This document shows, piece by piece, positions 5,958 to 12,513 of a DNA stretch of 12,513 nucleotides (positions within the stretch are counted from its first letter, which is position 1; each line of letters starts with the position of its first letter). Source of the DNA: an uncultured Clostridia bacterium (GTDB lineage Bacteria > Bacillota > Clostridia > Christensenellales > Aristaeellaceae). Below the pieces are notes generated by a model. The model worked only from the letters and a program-made list of their open reading frames with translations, was not told the DNA's origin and did no database searches. The position numbers were made by a program, and so were the translations under genes. The stretch is from positions 1 to 12,513 of the forward strand of contig CAKTXP010000053.1 in NCBI GenBank assembly GCA_934631055.1. The letters run 5' to 3'.

Positions 5958-6830
5958 ATGCGTTTTTCGGGAAGCTATGTTGCGCTGGTCACGCCGTTCC
6001 ACGCGGACGGAAGTGTAAATTTTGAAAAGCTCAGGGAGCTGGTCGAGTGGCACGTACAGCAGGGGACGGACGGCATCGTCGCCCTCGGCACGACGGGCGA
6101 ATCCAGCACGATGAGCCACGAAGAGGATGACGACGTTGCGCGCGCGGTCATCGAAACGGTGAACGGGCGCATACCGGTCATCTGCGGCGCGGGCTCCAAC
6201 AGCACGCAGACCCAGCTCGAAAAGAGCCGCCGCTATCACGATATGGGCGCGGATGGGCTGCTGCTCATCACGCCGTACTACAACAAGGCGAACGACGAGG
6301 GCATGTACCGTCATTTCGCGACAGTCGCGGACACGGTGGATACGCCAGTCATCCTGTACAACGTACCAGGGCGGACAGGCTGCTCCATTTCTCCGGCATG
6401 CTGCGCGCGGCTGGCGGCGCATCCAAACATCGCGGGCATCAAGGAAGCGAGCGGCAGCATCGGCTACACGGCGCAGATCGCGAAGCTGGTGAACGACGAT
6501 TTCTGCATGTTCTCCGGCAACGACGACATGATTGTGCCGATCATGAGCCTGGGCGGATGCGGCGTCATTTCCGTATGGGCGAATATCTGCCCGAAGGAAG
6601 TCCATGAACTGACGAACGCGTTTGCGGCGGGCGATATCGCCAAAGCGAGAGAGATTCAACTGAAGTATCTGGATCTCATCGGCGCGCTGTTCTGCGAGGT
6701 GAACCCCATCCCAATCAAAGAAGCGATGAACCAGCTGGGCATGGAGGTGGGCGGCTACCGCCTGCCGCTGTGCGAGATATCGGCTGCGGGCCGTGAACGC
6801 GTCCGCCGCGCGCTGGAGGTTCTCGGATGA
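5958..6830 (+). CDS. dapA: 4-hydroxy-tetrahydrodipicolinate synthase
   Basis: DapA condenses pyruvate with aspartate semialdehyde, the first committed step of the diaminopimelate/lysine pathway. The 290-residue TIM-barrel protein carries the family signature residues. GTTGES at 44-49 includes the threonine pair of the proton relay; Y107 is in TPYYNK, Y134 and R139 in YNVPGRTG, and the Schiff-base lysine K162 in GIKEASG. The ribosome binding site GGGAGGA (5943-5949) lies 8 bases before the ATG. The last codon and stop share ATGA with dapB, so the two are translationally coupled. No lysine riboswitch precedes it, so lysine control would have to act on the enzyme or through a protein regulator. 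Identification is secure. Confidence 0.97.
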   Translation: MRFSGSYVALVTPFHADGSVNFEKLRELVEWHVQQGTDGIVALGTTGESSTMSHEEDDDVARAVIETVNGRIPVICGAGSNSTQTQLEKSRRYHDMGADGLLLITPYYNKANDEGMYRHFATVADTVDTPVILYNVPGRTGCSISPACCARLAAHPNIAGIKEASGSIGYTAQIAKLVNDDFCMFSGNDDMIVPIMSLGGCGVISVWANICPKEVHELTNAFAAGDIAKAREIQLKYLDLIGALFCEVNPIPIKEAMNQLGMEVGGYRLPLCEISAAGRERVRRALEVLG

Positions 6831-7546
6831 ACATTGCGCTGATCGGCAACGGAAAAATGGGGCGCATGATCGAAAGCCTTTGCGAGAAGGACGATGCGCT
6901 TCATGTGGCGGGGTTCGTCGGCCCGAACGACCACGCTTCCCTGGATGAAATCGAAGATGTGGATGTCGCGGTGGATTTTTCTTACCCCGGCAATTTGGAC
7001 GGTCTGCTGGCGTGCGCGCTGGCGCGGAGGATGCCGCTGGTCATCGGCACGACGGGCTTGAGCGCGGAACAGGGCGAAGCCATCCGCAGGGCAAGCAAAG
7101 AGATCCCAATCGTCTGGGCGAACAACTATTCCACGGGCGTGACGGTACTCTGTCGGTTGGCGAGAATGGCGGCGCAGACGCTGGGAGACGAATTCGATAT
7201 TGAGATCGTCGAAACGCACCACAATCAGAAAGCGGATGCGCCGAGCGGAACGGCGAAAGCGCTGCTCGCCTGTGTGGATCCGACACACGACTACGACGTC
7301 GTTTACGGACGAGAGGGACAGCCGGGGAAGCGCGGGCATGAGATCGGCGTGCATGCGCTGCGCGGCGGCACGGTCGCGGGCGAACACAGCGTGCATTTCT
7401 TCGGACAGATGGAAGAGATCGAGCTGCGCCATCGCGCGGACAGCCGCGAGATCTTTGCGCGGGGCGCGCTGAAAGCGGCGGCTTTTGTCGTCAAGGCAGA
7501 GCCGGGGCTTTACGACATGGAAGACGTTTTATTTGGAGGACACTGA
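6827..7546 (+). CDS. dapB: 4-hydroxy-tetrahydrodipicolinate reductase, short form
   Basis: DapB reduces the DapA product to tetrahydrodipicolinate with NAD(P)H. The N-terminal nucleotide-binding loop is IGNGKMG (6-12). IGTTG (73-77) follows in the Rossmann domain. The catalytic motif [13 protein letters not shown] (131-143) holds the active-site His131 and Lys135. RGGTVAGEH (179-187) is the late substrate-binding segment. At 239 residues it is shorter than the roughly 270 of E. coli; it resembles the compact clostridial form, and no key motif is missing. The start is set by GGAGGT (6815-6820) and by the ATGA overlap with dapA. The stop overlaps the dapH start by one base (TGATG). Identification is secure. 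Confidence 0.96.
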   Translation: MNIALIGNGKMGRMIESLCEKDDALHVAGFVGPNDHASLDEIEDVDVAVDFSYPGNLDGLLACALARRMPLVIGTTGLSAEQGEAIRRASKEIPIVWANNYSTGVTVLCRLARMAAQTLGDEFDIEIVETHHNQKADAPSGTAKALLACVDPTHDYDVVYGREGQPGKRGHEIGVHALRGGTVAGEHSVHFFGQMEEIELRHRADSREIFARGALKAAAFVVKAEPGLYDMEDVLFGGH

Positions 7547-8238
7547 TGGACGCGAATGAGATCATTGAGGCGATCCGCACAGCGAAGAAAAAGACGCCTG
7601 TGAAAGCCTATATCAAGACGAGCCGCCCGCTGCACTTTGAAAACTGCCATGTGTTCACGGGAATGGACATGGTGGTCATAGGCGATTACGCGGATATTGC
7701 GCCGGTCATCGAGCGCAACGGCGATGCCATCGAGGATATCGTCATCGAAAGCGACCGCCGCAACAGCGCGCTGCCGCTGCTGGACACGAAGAACGTCAAC
7801 GCGCGCATCGAGCCGGGCGCGGTCATCCGCGACAAGGTGGAGATCGGCGACGGCGCGGTGGTCATGATGGGCGCGATCATCAACATCGGCGCAGTCATCG
7901 GCGACGGCACGATGATCGACATGGGCGCCGTCCTTGGCGGACGCGCCATCGTCGGCAAGCACAGCCATGTCGGCGCGGGCGCGGTGCTTGCGGGCGTGGT
8001 CGAGCCGCCGAGCGCAAAGCCGGTGACGGTCGGCGACAATGTGCTGATCGGCGCGAATGCGGTCATCATCGAGGGAACGACAGTCGGCAACGGCGCGGTT
8101 ATCGCGGCGGGCGCGGTCGTCACGCAGGATGTGCCGGAGAACGCGGTGGTCGCGGGCGTTCCGGCGCGCATCATCAAGATGAAGGATGAAAAGACGGAAA
8201 GCAAGACGGCGCTGGTGGATGCGCTGAGGGAACTGTAA
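7546..8238 (+). CDS. dapH: Tetrahydrodipicolinate N-acetyltransferase
   Basis: DapH acetylates tetrahydrodipicolinate with acetyl-CoA, which commits the pathway to the acetylated branch used by many Bacillota. The 230-residue protein has a short helical N-terminal domain (about 1-85). A left-handed beta-helix of hexapeptide repeats follows from [11 protein letters not shown] (about 85-210), including [20 protein letters not shown] and [14 protein letters not shown], which are characteristic of DapH rather than succinyl-type DapD. The ribosome binding site GGAGGA (7535-7540) lies 5 bases from the ATG, inside the end of dapB. The aminotransferase and N-acetyl-diaminopimelate deacetylase that should follow are not adjacent. 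The operon ends here, at the split terminator around 8246-8473. Identification is strong, including the acetyl versus succinyl call. Confidence 0.94.
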   Translation: MDANEIIEAIRTAKKKTPVKAYIKTSRPLHFENCHVFTGMDMVVIGDYADIAPVIERNGDAIEDIVIESDRRNSALPLLDTKNVNARIEPGAVIRDKVEIGDGAVVMMGAIINIGAVIGDGTMIDMGAVLGGRAIVGKHSHVGAGAVLAGVVEPPSAKPVTVGDNVLIGANAVIIEGTTVGNGAVIAAGAVVTQDVPENAVVAGVPARIIKMKDEKTESKTALVDALREL

Positions 8239-8245
8239 AAATTAG

Positions 8246-8473
8246 AGAAGCTGTCAGGCAAAATGGGATATCCTAAGGGGTTCGTTTCCAAACGTAGAGG
8301 GATTTTCGGATCATGGGGCTTTGCCCCATCGCCCCGCCAAAGGGCTTTCCGTTTTCTGCTGTTTGTTTCCGCCACTGGCGGCAACAGATGAAAACCTCTT
8401 TGGAAACCTTCGGGCGAAAACCTTTGATTTTCTTAAGATACCTCGATTGTTAGCCTGACGGTTTCTTTTTTTT
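8246..8473 (+). terminator. Intrinsic terminator of the dap operon, its stem split by a 193-base palindromic segment
   Basis: Bases 8246-8259 (ending GCTGTCAGGC) pair with 8453-8466 (starting GCCTGACGGT) over 14 continuous pairs, two of them G-U. A run of eight Ts (8466-8473) follows directly. This is the anatomy of a rho-independent terminator, except that the loop is 193 bases instead of a few. The loop is itself palindromic and is described separately. Either an element inserted into the terminator loop, or the terminator stem is the end of a long inverted repeat. Confidence 0.6.
8260..8452. repeat. Palindromic MITE-like segment inside the terminator loop
   Basis: The arms show imperfect inverted matches: ATCCTAAG (8270-8277) with CTTAAGAT (8432-8439), TTTCCAAA (8285-8292) with TTTGGAAA (8399-8406), and GAGG...TTTTC...ATC (8297-8312) with GATGAAAACCTC (8387-8398). 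The centre carries ATGGGGC/GCCCCAT (8313-8329, loop TTT) and CCGCC/GGCGG (8369-8381) extended by CTGTT/AACAG. It encodes no convincing protein: open frames on the minus strand here have low-complexity content and run through dapH. It is probably a small non-autonomous repeat. Copies elsewhere in the genome would confirm that. Confidence 0.55.
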
Positions 8474-8535
8474 GTTTTTTGAAGATGAAAACAGGAAAAA
8501 TGATTGTAAAATAAGGGAAAATCGAAAAATTTCAA
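8474..8535 (+). promoter_or_regulatory. AT-rich UP-like region before the str promoter
   Basis: The stretch is strikingly A/T-rich compared with its surroundings, with runs such as GGGAAAATCGAAAAATTT just upstream of the -35 box. Such A tracts commonly act as UP elements that bind the RNA polymerase alpha subunits at strong ribosomal-protein promoters. This is inferred from composition and position only. Confidence 0.4.
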
Positions 8536-8564
8536 TTGACATTCCGGACATAAGATGATATCAT
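8536..8564 (+). promoter_or_regulatory. Strong promoter of the str operon
   Basis: A perfect -35 TTGACA (8536-8541), a 17-base spacer, and an extended -10 TGA-TATCAT (8556-8564) make this the best promoter match in the window. Transcription would start near 8571, about 65 bases before the first gene. This fits a highly expressed ribosomal operon that does not depend on an upstream rpoBC transcript. Confidence 0.8.
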
Positions 8565-8635
8565 AATCATGTTTGCTGTGCAAGCCGTCCGCGGGGATGG
8601 TATGCGCGGAGGACAATGAAAGGAAGAAATGGTTT

Positions 8636-8881
8636 ATGCATGAAGGTCTCGCCGATGTTGACCGACGAGTAGTCGGAACCAAGCAGGTGCTGCGCGCGCT
8701 GGACGAGGGCAGGGTTGCCCGCGCTTATGTTGCTCAGGACGCAGATCTGCTGCTCACCAAGCGCGTTGTGGATCGCTGCTATGATATGGATATCCCCTGC
8801 ACGCAGGTCGAATCCATGGAGAAGCTCGGACGCGCGTGCGGCATCGACGTCAAGGCTGCTGCTGCCGGATTGCTCAAGTAA
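8636..8881 (+). CDS. ybxF: L7Ae-family ribosomal protein-like K-turn RNA-binding protein
   Basis: This 81-residue protein belongs to the L7Ae/L30e/S12e/Gadd45 family, whose bacterial members (B. subtilis YbxF, also called RplGB) bind kink-turn RNA. The family pattern is visible: RRVVGTKQVLRAL (about 10-22), the central VAQDAD (32-37), the CYDMDIPCTQVESMEKLG stretch, and the ending ACGIDVKAAAAGLLK. I chose the ATG at 8636 because it gives the family-typical MHEGLADV start, with AAGGAAG (8620-8626) 9 bases upstream. An earlier in-frame start would add a tail unlike the family. An out-of-frame ATG at 8616 opens only an 18-codon frame. The position immediately before rpsL is typical of Bacillota, although there rpoC usually precedes it. 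Confidence 0.9.
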   Translation: MHEGLADVDRRVVGTKQVLRALDEGRVARAYVAQDADLLLTKRVVDRCYDMDIPCTQVESMEKLGRACGIDVKAAAAGLLK

Positions 8882-8892
8882 GAGCGCGGGAG

Positions 8893-8939
8893 GAGCCGCT
8901 GAATCCTGACCGGCTGCTTTGCGGCATGCCGGCTCTTTT
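8893..8939 (+). terminator. Hairpin with short T run between the L7Ae gene and rpsL, possible attenuator
   Basis: GAGCCG (8893-8898) pairs with CGGCTC (8930-8935), and the stem can extend by two weaker pairs. TTTT follows (8936-8939). A nested alternative pairs CCGGC with GCCGG. Two smaller hairpins follow: GCGC/GCGC (8941-8952) and CCCGG/CCGGG (8963-8976). Partial termination here would let the promoter-proximal gene and the r-protein genes be expressed at different levels. Confidence 0.45.
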
Positions 8940-9042
8940 GGCGCGTAAGCGCAGGCTATGACCCCGGAATACCGGGTTCATATAGATGAATCAGCAAGCA
9001 AGTGTTCCAGAATTTTAAAGAAGAAACATAGGAGGTGCTTCC

Positions 9043-9417
9043 ATGCCTACGATCAACCAGTTGATCCGCAACGGAAGAAAAGCGATCGCTGCAAAGCCGA
9101 CCGCGCCTATCCTGCAGAAGTGCCCGCAGAAGCGCGGCGTGTGCCTGTCTGTTAAGACCACGACGCCGAAGAAGCCGAACTCTGCGCTGCGTAAGATTGC
9201 TCGTGTTCGCCTGACGAACGGAGTCGAAGGTACCTGCTACATCCCCGGCATCGGCCACAACCTGCAGGAGCACTCTGTCGTGCTTATCCGCGGCGGCCGT
9301 GTTCGTGACCTTCCTGGCGTTCGTTACCACATCATCCGCGGCGCGCTGGATGCTGCGGGCGTAGCCAAGCGTATGCAGGCTCGCTCCAAGTACGGCGCAA
9401 AGCGCCCGAAGAAGTAA
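9043..9417 (+). CDS. rpsL: 30S ribosomal protein S12
   Basis: S12 sits at the decoding centre of the small subunit and controls accuracy of codon reading. The 124-residue protein is family-typical from [14 protein letters not shown] to the basic tail. [13 protein letters not shown] (39-51) contains Lys43, and [26 protein letters not shown] (71-96) is the second conserved block. Asp89, methylthiolated in many bacteria, is present. The notable change is residue 88, which is Arg (codon CGT, 9304-9306) where E. coli, B. subtilis and mycobacteria have Lys; Lys-to-Arg here is a classic streptomycin-resistance substitution. The start is set by AGGAGGTG (9030-9037), 5 bases upstream. Identification is secure. 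Confidence 0.98.
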   Translation: MPTINQLIRNGRKAIAAKPTAPILQKCPQKRGVCLSVKTTTPKKPNSALRKIARVRLTNGVEGTCYIPGIGHNLQEHSVVLIRGGRVRDLPGVRYHIIRGALDAAGVAKRMQARSKYGAKRPKK

Positions 9418-9432
9418 TTCTAAGGGTTCATA

Positions 9433-9684
9433 CTTCGGAGTAAACGAAGGAAGTGGCGCCCTCCCAGTATCGGAGGTGTCGTCGATCTGAAACGGGTGGC
9501 CGGCCGCGAAGCGGGCAGAAGATGCGCGTATTTGGAACAGCGCGCATGTTTCCCGCGGGCAGGGCTGTGTGCTAGATCCGGCAGAGAGAGCCGCTTTTGC
9601 TGAGGCGGGGGATCTGCTGGCCGTTCGGGTCATGCTGCAAGAAAACCGAAGCGAGAAGAAATTTTCGCTTCCTGACAACTCAGG
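9433..9684 (+). promoter_or_regulatory. Structured rpsL-rpsG spacer, candidate S7 autoregulation site
   Basis: The gap between rpsL and rpsG is 278 bases and encodes nothing I can support. Hand-drawn helices are CTTCG/CGAAG (9433-9449), CCTCC/GGAGG (9460-9476), an extended stem GCGGG...ATGCGCG/CGCGCAT...CCCGC (9511-9556) with an asymmetric internal loop, and AGATCC/GGATCT (9574-9615) enclosing CCGC/GCGG. A 10-pair stem with a GAAA tetraloop (9648-9671) comes next. Finally CCTGA/TCAGG (9671-9684) overlaps the rpsG ribosome binding site. In E. coli, S7 represses its own translation by binding the S12-S7 spacer. A similar role is inferred here from position and structure, not from sequence identity. 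Confidence 0.4.
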
Positions 9685-9695
9685 AGGTTAAACCC

Positions 9696-10166
9696 ATGCC
9701 AAGACGTGGTTTTGTACCCAAGCGTGAAGTGCTGCCGGATCCGGTATACGGCAACACCATCGTCACCAAGCTGATCAACCAGATCATGCTCGACGGCAAG
9801 CGCGGCATTGCGCAGTCCGTCTGCTACGAAGCGTTCGAGATGCTCGCCGCCAAGACGGGCAAGGACGCGATGGAAGTGTTCAACGCCGGTCTGCAGAACA
9901 TTCTGCCGAGCCTGGAAGTCAAGGCCCGCCGCGTTGGCGGCGCGACCTACCAGGTCCCGATCGAGATCCGCCCGGAGCGCCGTCAGACCCTGGCGCTGCG
10001 CTGGCTGGTCGATTTCTCCCGCAAGCGCGGCGAGAAGACCATGGCTGAGCGCCTGTGCGCCGAGATCATCGACGCGAGCAACAACACCGGCGCGGCTGTC
10101 AAGCGCAAGGAAGAAATGCATCGTATGGCGGAAGCCAACAAGGCGTTCGCTCACTATCGCTGGTAA
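9696..10166 (+). CDS. rpsG: 30S ribosomal protein S7
   Basis: S7 is the primary 16S rRNA-binding protein that nucleates folding of the small-subunit head and lines the exit site for tRNA. The ATG at 9696 follows AGGAGG (9682-9687) by 8 bases and gives 156 residues, exactly the family length, starting [16 protein letters not shown]. Conserved blocks include [19 protein letters not shown] (18-36), [21 protein letters not shown] (about 68-88) and [12 protein letters not shown], with the typical ending [11 protein letters not shown]. Its ribosome binding site lies partly in a small hairpin (CCTGA/TCAGG), downstream of the long structured spacer. Identification is secure. Confidence 0.98.
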   Translation: MPRRGFVPKREVLPDPVYGNTIVTKLINQIMLDGKRGIAQSVCYEAFEMLAAKTGKDAMEVFNAGLQNILPSLEVKARRVGGATYQVPIEIRPERRQTLALRWLVDFSRKRGEKTMAERLCAEIIDASNNTGAAVKRKEEMHRMAEANKAFAHYRW

Positions 10167-10184
10167 TTTCCGTCCGATCGTGCG

Positions 10185-10213
10185 AGGCGGCATGACGCTT
10201 GTCATGGCTGCCT
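10185..10213 (+). other. Hairpin between rpsG and fusA
   Basis: Bases 10185-10196 (ending CATGAC) pair with 10201-10213 (starting GTCATG) over 12 pairs with a single bulge and a GCTT loop. No T run follows. It lies just before the fusA ribosome binding site AAGGAG (10221-10226) and may stabilise or space the two coding parts of the message. Confidence 0.45.
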
Positions 10214-10233
10214 GAACAAAAAGGAGATTAAAC

Positions 10234-12312
10234 ATGCCCAGAGACCATGAATTGAAGATGGTTCGCAACATCGGTATCATGGCGCATATCGATGCCGGCA
10301 AGACGACGACGACCGAGCGCATCCTGTTCTACACGGGCAAGAACCGCAAGATCGGCGAAACGCATGAAGGCACCGCGACCATGGACTGGATGGCTCAGGA
10401 GCAGGAGCGCGGCATCACCATTACTTCCGCCGCGACGACCTGCTACTGGAAGGACTATCGTCTGAACATCATCGACACTCCCGGTCACGTCGACTTTACC
10501 GTTGAGGTTGAGCGTTCCCTGCGCGTTCTGGACGGCTCCGTTGCCGTGTTCTGCGCGAAGGGCGGCGTCGAGCCGCAGTCTGAGACCGTCTGGCGTCAGG
10601 CTGAACACTATCATGTTCCGCGCATGGTGTACGTCAACAAGATGGACATCATGGGCGCGAACTTCTACCGCGTGGTGGACATGCTCCACGAGCGTCTGCA
10701 CGCGAATGCGCATCCGATTCAGCTGCCGATCGGCGCGGAGAACGATTTCCGCGGCATCATCGACCTGCTGACCATGCGCGCCGAGGTCTACTATGATGAC
10801 CTGGGCAAGGATTACCGCGACGAGCCGATTCCGGAAGATATGATGGAAGATGCTCAGATGTACCGCGAGCAGCTCATCGAAGCGCTGGCCGACGTGGACG
10901 ACGGCATCATGGAGAAGTTCATGGAAGGCGAAGAGCCGACCATCGACGAGATGAAGGCCGCTATCCGCAAGGGCACCATCGATTGCAGCTTCTTCGCTGT
11001 GCTGTGCGGCACCTCTTACCGCAACAAGGGCGTTCAGCCGCTGCTGGACGCGGTCGTCGCGTACATGCCGTCCCCGCTGGACATCCCGCCGGTCAAGGGC
11101 TTCGACCCGCACACCGACGAGGAGGACGAGCGTCCGGTCAGCGACGAAGCGCCGTTCTCTGCGCTGGCGTTCAAGATCATGACCGACCCGTTCGTCGGCA
11201 AGCTGAGCTTCATCCGCGTCTACTCCGGCCACATCGGCTCGGGCAGCTACGTCCTCAACTCCACGAAGGGCAAGCGCGAGCGCATTGGCCGTCTGCTCCA
11301 GATGCACGCCAACGAGCGCAAAGAGATCTCTGAGGTCTACACCGGCGAGATCTGCGGCGTTGTCGGCTTCAAGGACACCACGACCGGCGACACCCTCTGC
11401 GACGACAAGCATCCGATCATCCTCGAGAAGATGGAGTTCCCGGAGCCGGTTATCCAGGTCGCCATCGAGCCGAAGACCAAGGCTGGTCAGGAAAAGATGA
11501 TTCTCGGCCTGCTGCGTCTGGCTGAGGAAGACCCGACCTTCAAGACCTACACCAACCAGGAGACCGGTCAGACGATCATCGCCGGCATGGGCGAACTCCA
11601 TCTGGAGATCATCGTTGACCGTCTGCTGCGCGAGTTCAAGGTAGAAGCGACCGTCGGCGCGCCGCAGGTCGCTTACCGCGAGACCATCCGCAAGCCGGCG
11701 AAGGCTGAAGGCCGCTACGTCCGTCAGACGGGTGGTAACGGTCAGTACGGTCACTGCTGGATCGAGATTTCCCCGGTCGAGCCGGGCGAAGGCTACTCCT
11801 TCAGCAACGACACCGTCGGCGGCTCCATCCCGAAGGAATTCATCGCGCCTATCGACGCCGGTATCCGCGAGGCTGCGAAGAACGGCCCGCTGGGCGGCTT
11901 CGAAGTTGTGGACTTCCATGTTTCCGTGTACGACGGCTCTTACCATGACGTTGACTCCTCTGAAGTCGCGTTCAAGATCGCCGGCTCCATGGCCTTCAAG
12001 GCGGCTATCGCCAAGGCGGATCCGGTGCTGCTTGAGCCGATCATGAAGGTCGATGTCACGGTTCCGGAAGAGTACATGGGCGACGTCATCGGCGACCTGA
12101 ACAGCCGCCGCGGCCGTATCGAGGGCATGGATCACAACGGCACGACCGAAGAGATCCACGCGCTGGTTCCGCTCTCCGAGATGTTTGGTTATTCCACCGC
12201 GCTGCGTTCCCGTACGCAGGGCCGCGGCGTGTACACCATGCAGCCGGAGCACTACGAGCCGGTTCCGAAGTCCATTCAGGAGAAGGTTTGCGGCGCCAAG
12301 GCGGCGAAGTAA
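10234..12312 (+). CDS. fusA: Elongation factor G
   Basis: EF-G is the GTPase that moves tRNA and mRNA through the ribosome after each peptide bond, and splits ribosomes together with the recycling factor. The 692-residue length is standard. The G domain shows the P-loop AHIDAGKT (17-24), switch I RGITI (59-63), the DTPGH motif (81-85) and NKMD (135-138). Domains II to V follow, including [16 protein letters not shown] in domain III and, in domain V, the segments [21 protein letters not shown] and [22 protein letters not shown] (10221-10226), 7 bases from the ATG, sets the start. The sequence is that of the canonical translational EF-G rather than a tetracycline-protection relative. Identification is secure. 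Confidence 0.98.
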   Translation: MPRDHELKMVRNIGIMAHIDAGKTTTTERILFYTGKNRKIGETHEGTATMDWMAQEQERGITITSAATTCYWKDYRLNIIDTPGHVDFTVEVERSLRVLDGSVAVFCAKGGVEPQSETVWRQAEHYHVPRMVYVNKMDIMGANFYRVVDMLHERLHANAHPIQLPIGAENDFRGIIDLLTMRAEVYYDDLGKDYRDEPIPEDMMEDAQMYREQLIEALADVDDGIMEKFMEGEEPTIDEMKAAIRKGTIDCSFFAVLCGTSYRNKGVQPLLDAVVAYMPSPLDIPPVKGFDPHTDEEDERPVSDEAPFSALAFKIMTDPFVGKLSFIRVYSGHIGSGSYVLNSTKGKRERIGRLLQMHANERKEISEVYTGEICGVVGFKDTTTGDTLCDDKHPIILEKMEFPEPVIQVAIEPKTKAGQEKMILGLLRLAEEDPTFKTYTNQETGQTIIAGMGELHLEIIVDRLLREFKVEATVGAPQVAYRETIRKPAKAEGRYVRQTGGNGQYGHCWIEISPVEPGEGYSFSNDTVGGSIPKEFIAPIDAGIREAAKNGPLGGFEVVDFHVSVYDGSYHDVDSSEVAFKIAGSMAFKAAIAKADPVLLEPIMKVDVTVPEEYMGDVIGDLNSRRGRIEGMDHNGTTEEIHALVPLSEMFGYSTALRSRTQGRGVYTMQPEHYEPVPKSIQEKVCGAKAAK

Positions 12313-12321
12313 ATCTTTCAG

Positions 12322-12346
12322 GCTTCCCGCTGAAAATGCGGGAAGC
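12322..12346 (+). other. Hairpin after fusA, possible partial terminator before tuf
   Basis: GCTTCCCGC (12322-12330) and GCGGGAAGC (12338-12346) form a perfect 9-pair stem with a 7-base loop, followed by TCTTTC. The T run is interrupted, so termination would be partial. A second perfect hairpin, GCCCGAC/GTCGGGC with a 3-base loop (12367-12383), lies immediately before the tuf ribosome binding site GGAGG (12388-12392). These elements could tune the fusA to tuf ratio. Confidence 0.5.
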
Positions 12347-12400
12347 TCTTTCCCATCATAATCTATGCCCGACGCTGTCGGGCTCATGGAGGAAAATCAA

Positions 12401-12513
12401 ATGGCAAAGCAGAAATTCGAGCGCACCAAGCCGCATGTCAACATCGGCACCATCGGTCACGTTGACCACGGCAAGACGACCCTGACCGCTGCCATCACGA
12501 TGGTTCTGTCCAC
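12401..12513 (+). CDS. tuf: Elongation factor Tu, 3' part outside window
   Basis: EF-Tu delivers aminoacyl-tRNA to the ribosome in a GTP-dependent way. The window contains the first 37 codons, starting [16 protein letters not shown] and including the P-loop GHVDHGKT followed by TLTAAI, the standard EF-Tu N-terminus. GGAGG (12388-12392) lies 8 bases before the ATG. The frame is open to the window edge with no stop. Its place after fusA is the normal end of the str operon. Identification is secure even from this fragment. Confidence 0.96.
   Translation, partial: MAKQKFERTKPHVNIGTIGHVDHGKTTLTAAITMVLS

Noticed and set aside
8311..8682. Minus-strand open frame across the dapH-str junction
   Set aside because: It runs through the palindromic segment, the T run and the str promoter, and its translation shows no recognisable domain.
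1..12513. CRISPR array, tRNA, rRNA, transposase or toxin-antitoxin genes
   Set aside because: No regularly spaced direct repeats, RNA gene signatures or matching protein motifs were seen on either strand.

Overview
The window holds thirteen protein-coding genes, all on the + strand, two of them cut by its edges. Composition is GC-rich. DapH in place of DapD, an L7Ae-family gene in front of rpsL, and strong AGGAGG-type ribosome binding sites together suggest a high-GC member of the Bacillota (class Clostridia, gut-type). The hairpin-rich intergenic repeats fit that, but I cannot name a genus from the sequence.

Region 1 (1-5756) is the late part of de novo purine synthesis: purM (5' end outside the window), purN, a two-domain GNAT acetyltransferase of unknown substrate, purH and purD. 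PurM and purN overlap by 4 bases. The GNAT gene and purH each have a plausible promoter of their own. The leader of purH can fold in several competing ways that involve its ribosome binding site. PurH ends at a strong intrinsic terminator, and a dense cluster of hairpins (a probable dispersed repeat) lies between that terminator and the purD ribosome binding site.

Region 2 (5757-8473) is a tight lysine/diaminopimelate operon, dapA-dapB-dapH, with an extended -10 promoter and overlapping stop/start codons. These enzymes make tetrahydrodipicolinate and acetylate it; the later aminotransferase, deacetylase and epimerase are not here. The operon terminator is odd: its two stem halves are 193 bases apart, separated by a palindromic segment.

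Region 3 (8474-12513) is the str operon: an L7Ae-family gene, rpsL, rpsG, fusA and the first 37 codons of tuf. It starts from a near-consensus promoter and is not preceded by rpoBC, the usual Bacillota neighbour. S12 has arginine instead of lysine at position 88, a known streptomycin-resistance substitution. The rpsL-rpsG gap is unusually long (278 bases) and structured, as would suit translational feedback by S7. Hairpins also sit before rpsL, fusA and tuf.

Most of the window is housekeeping DNA. I found no complete new gene system, CRISPR array, transposase, tRNA or rRNA. The unexplained material is all intergenic: the purH leader, the two palindromic elements near purD and dapH, and the structured rpsL-rpsG spacer.
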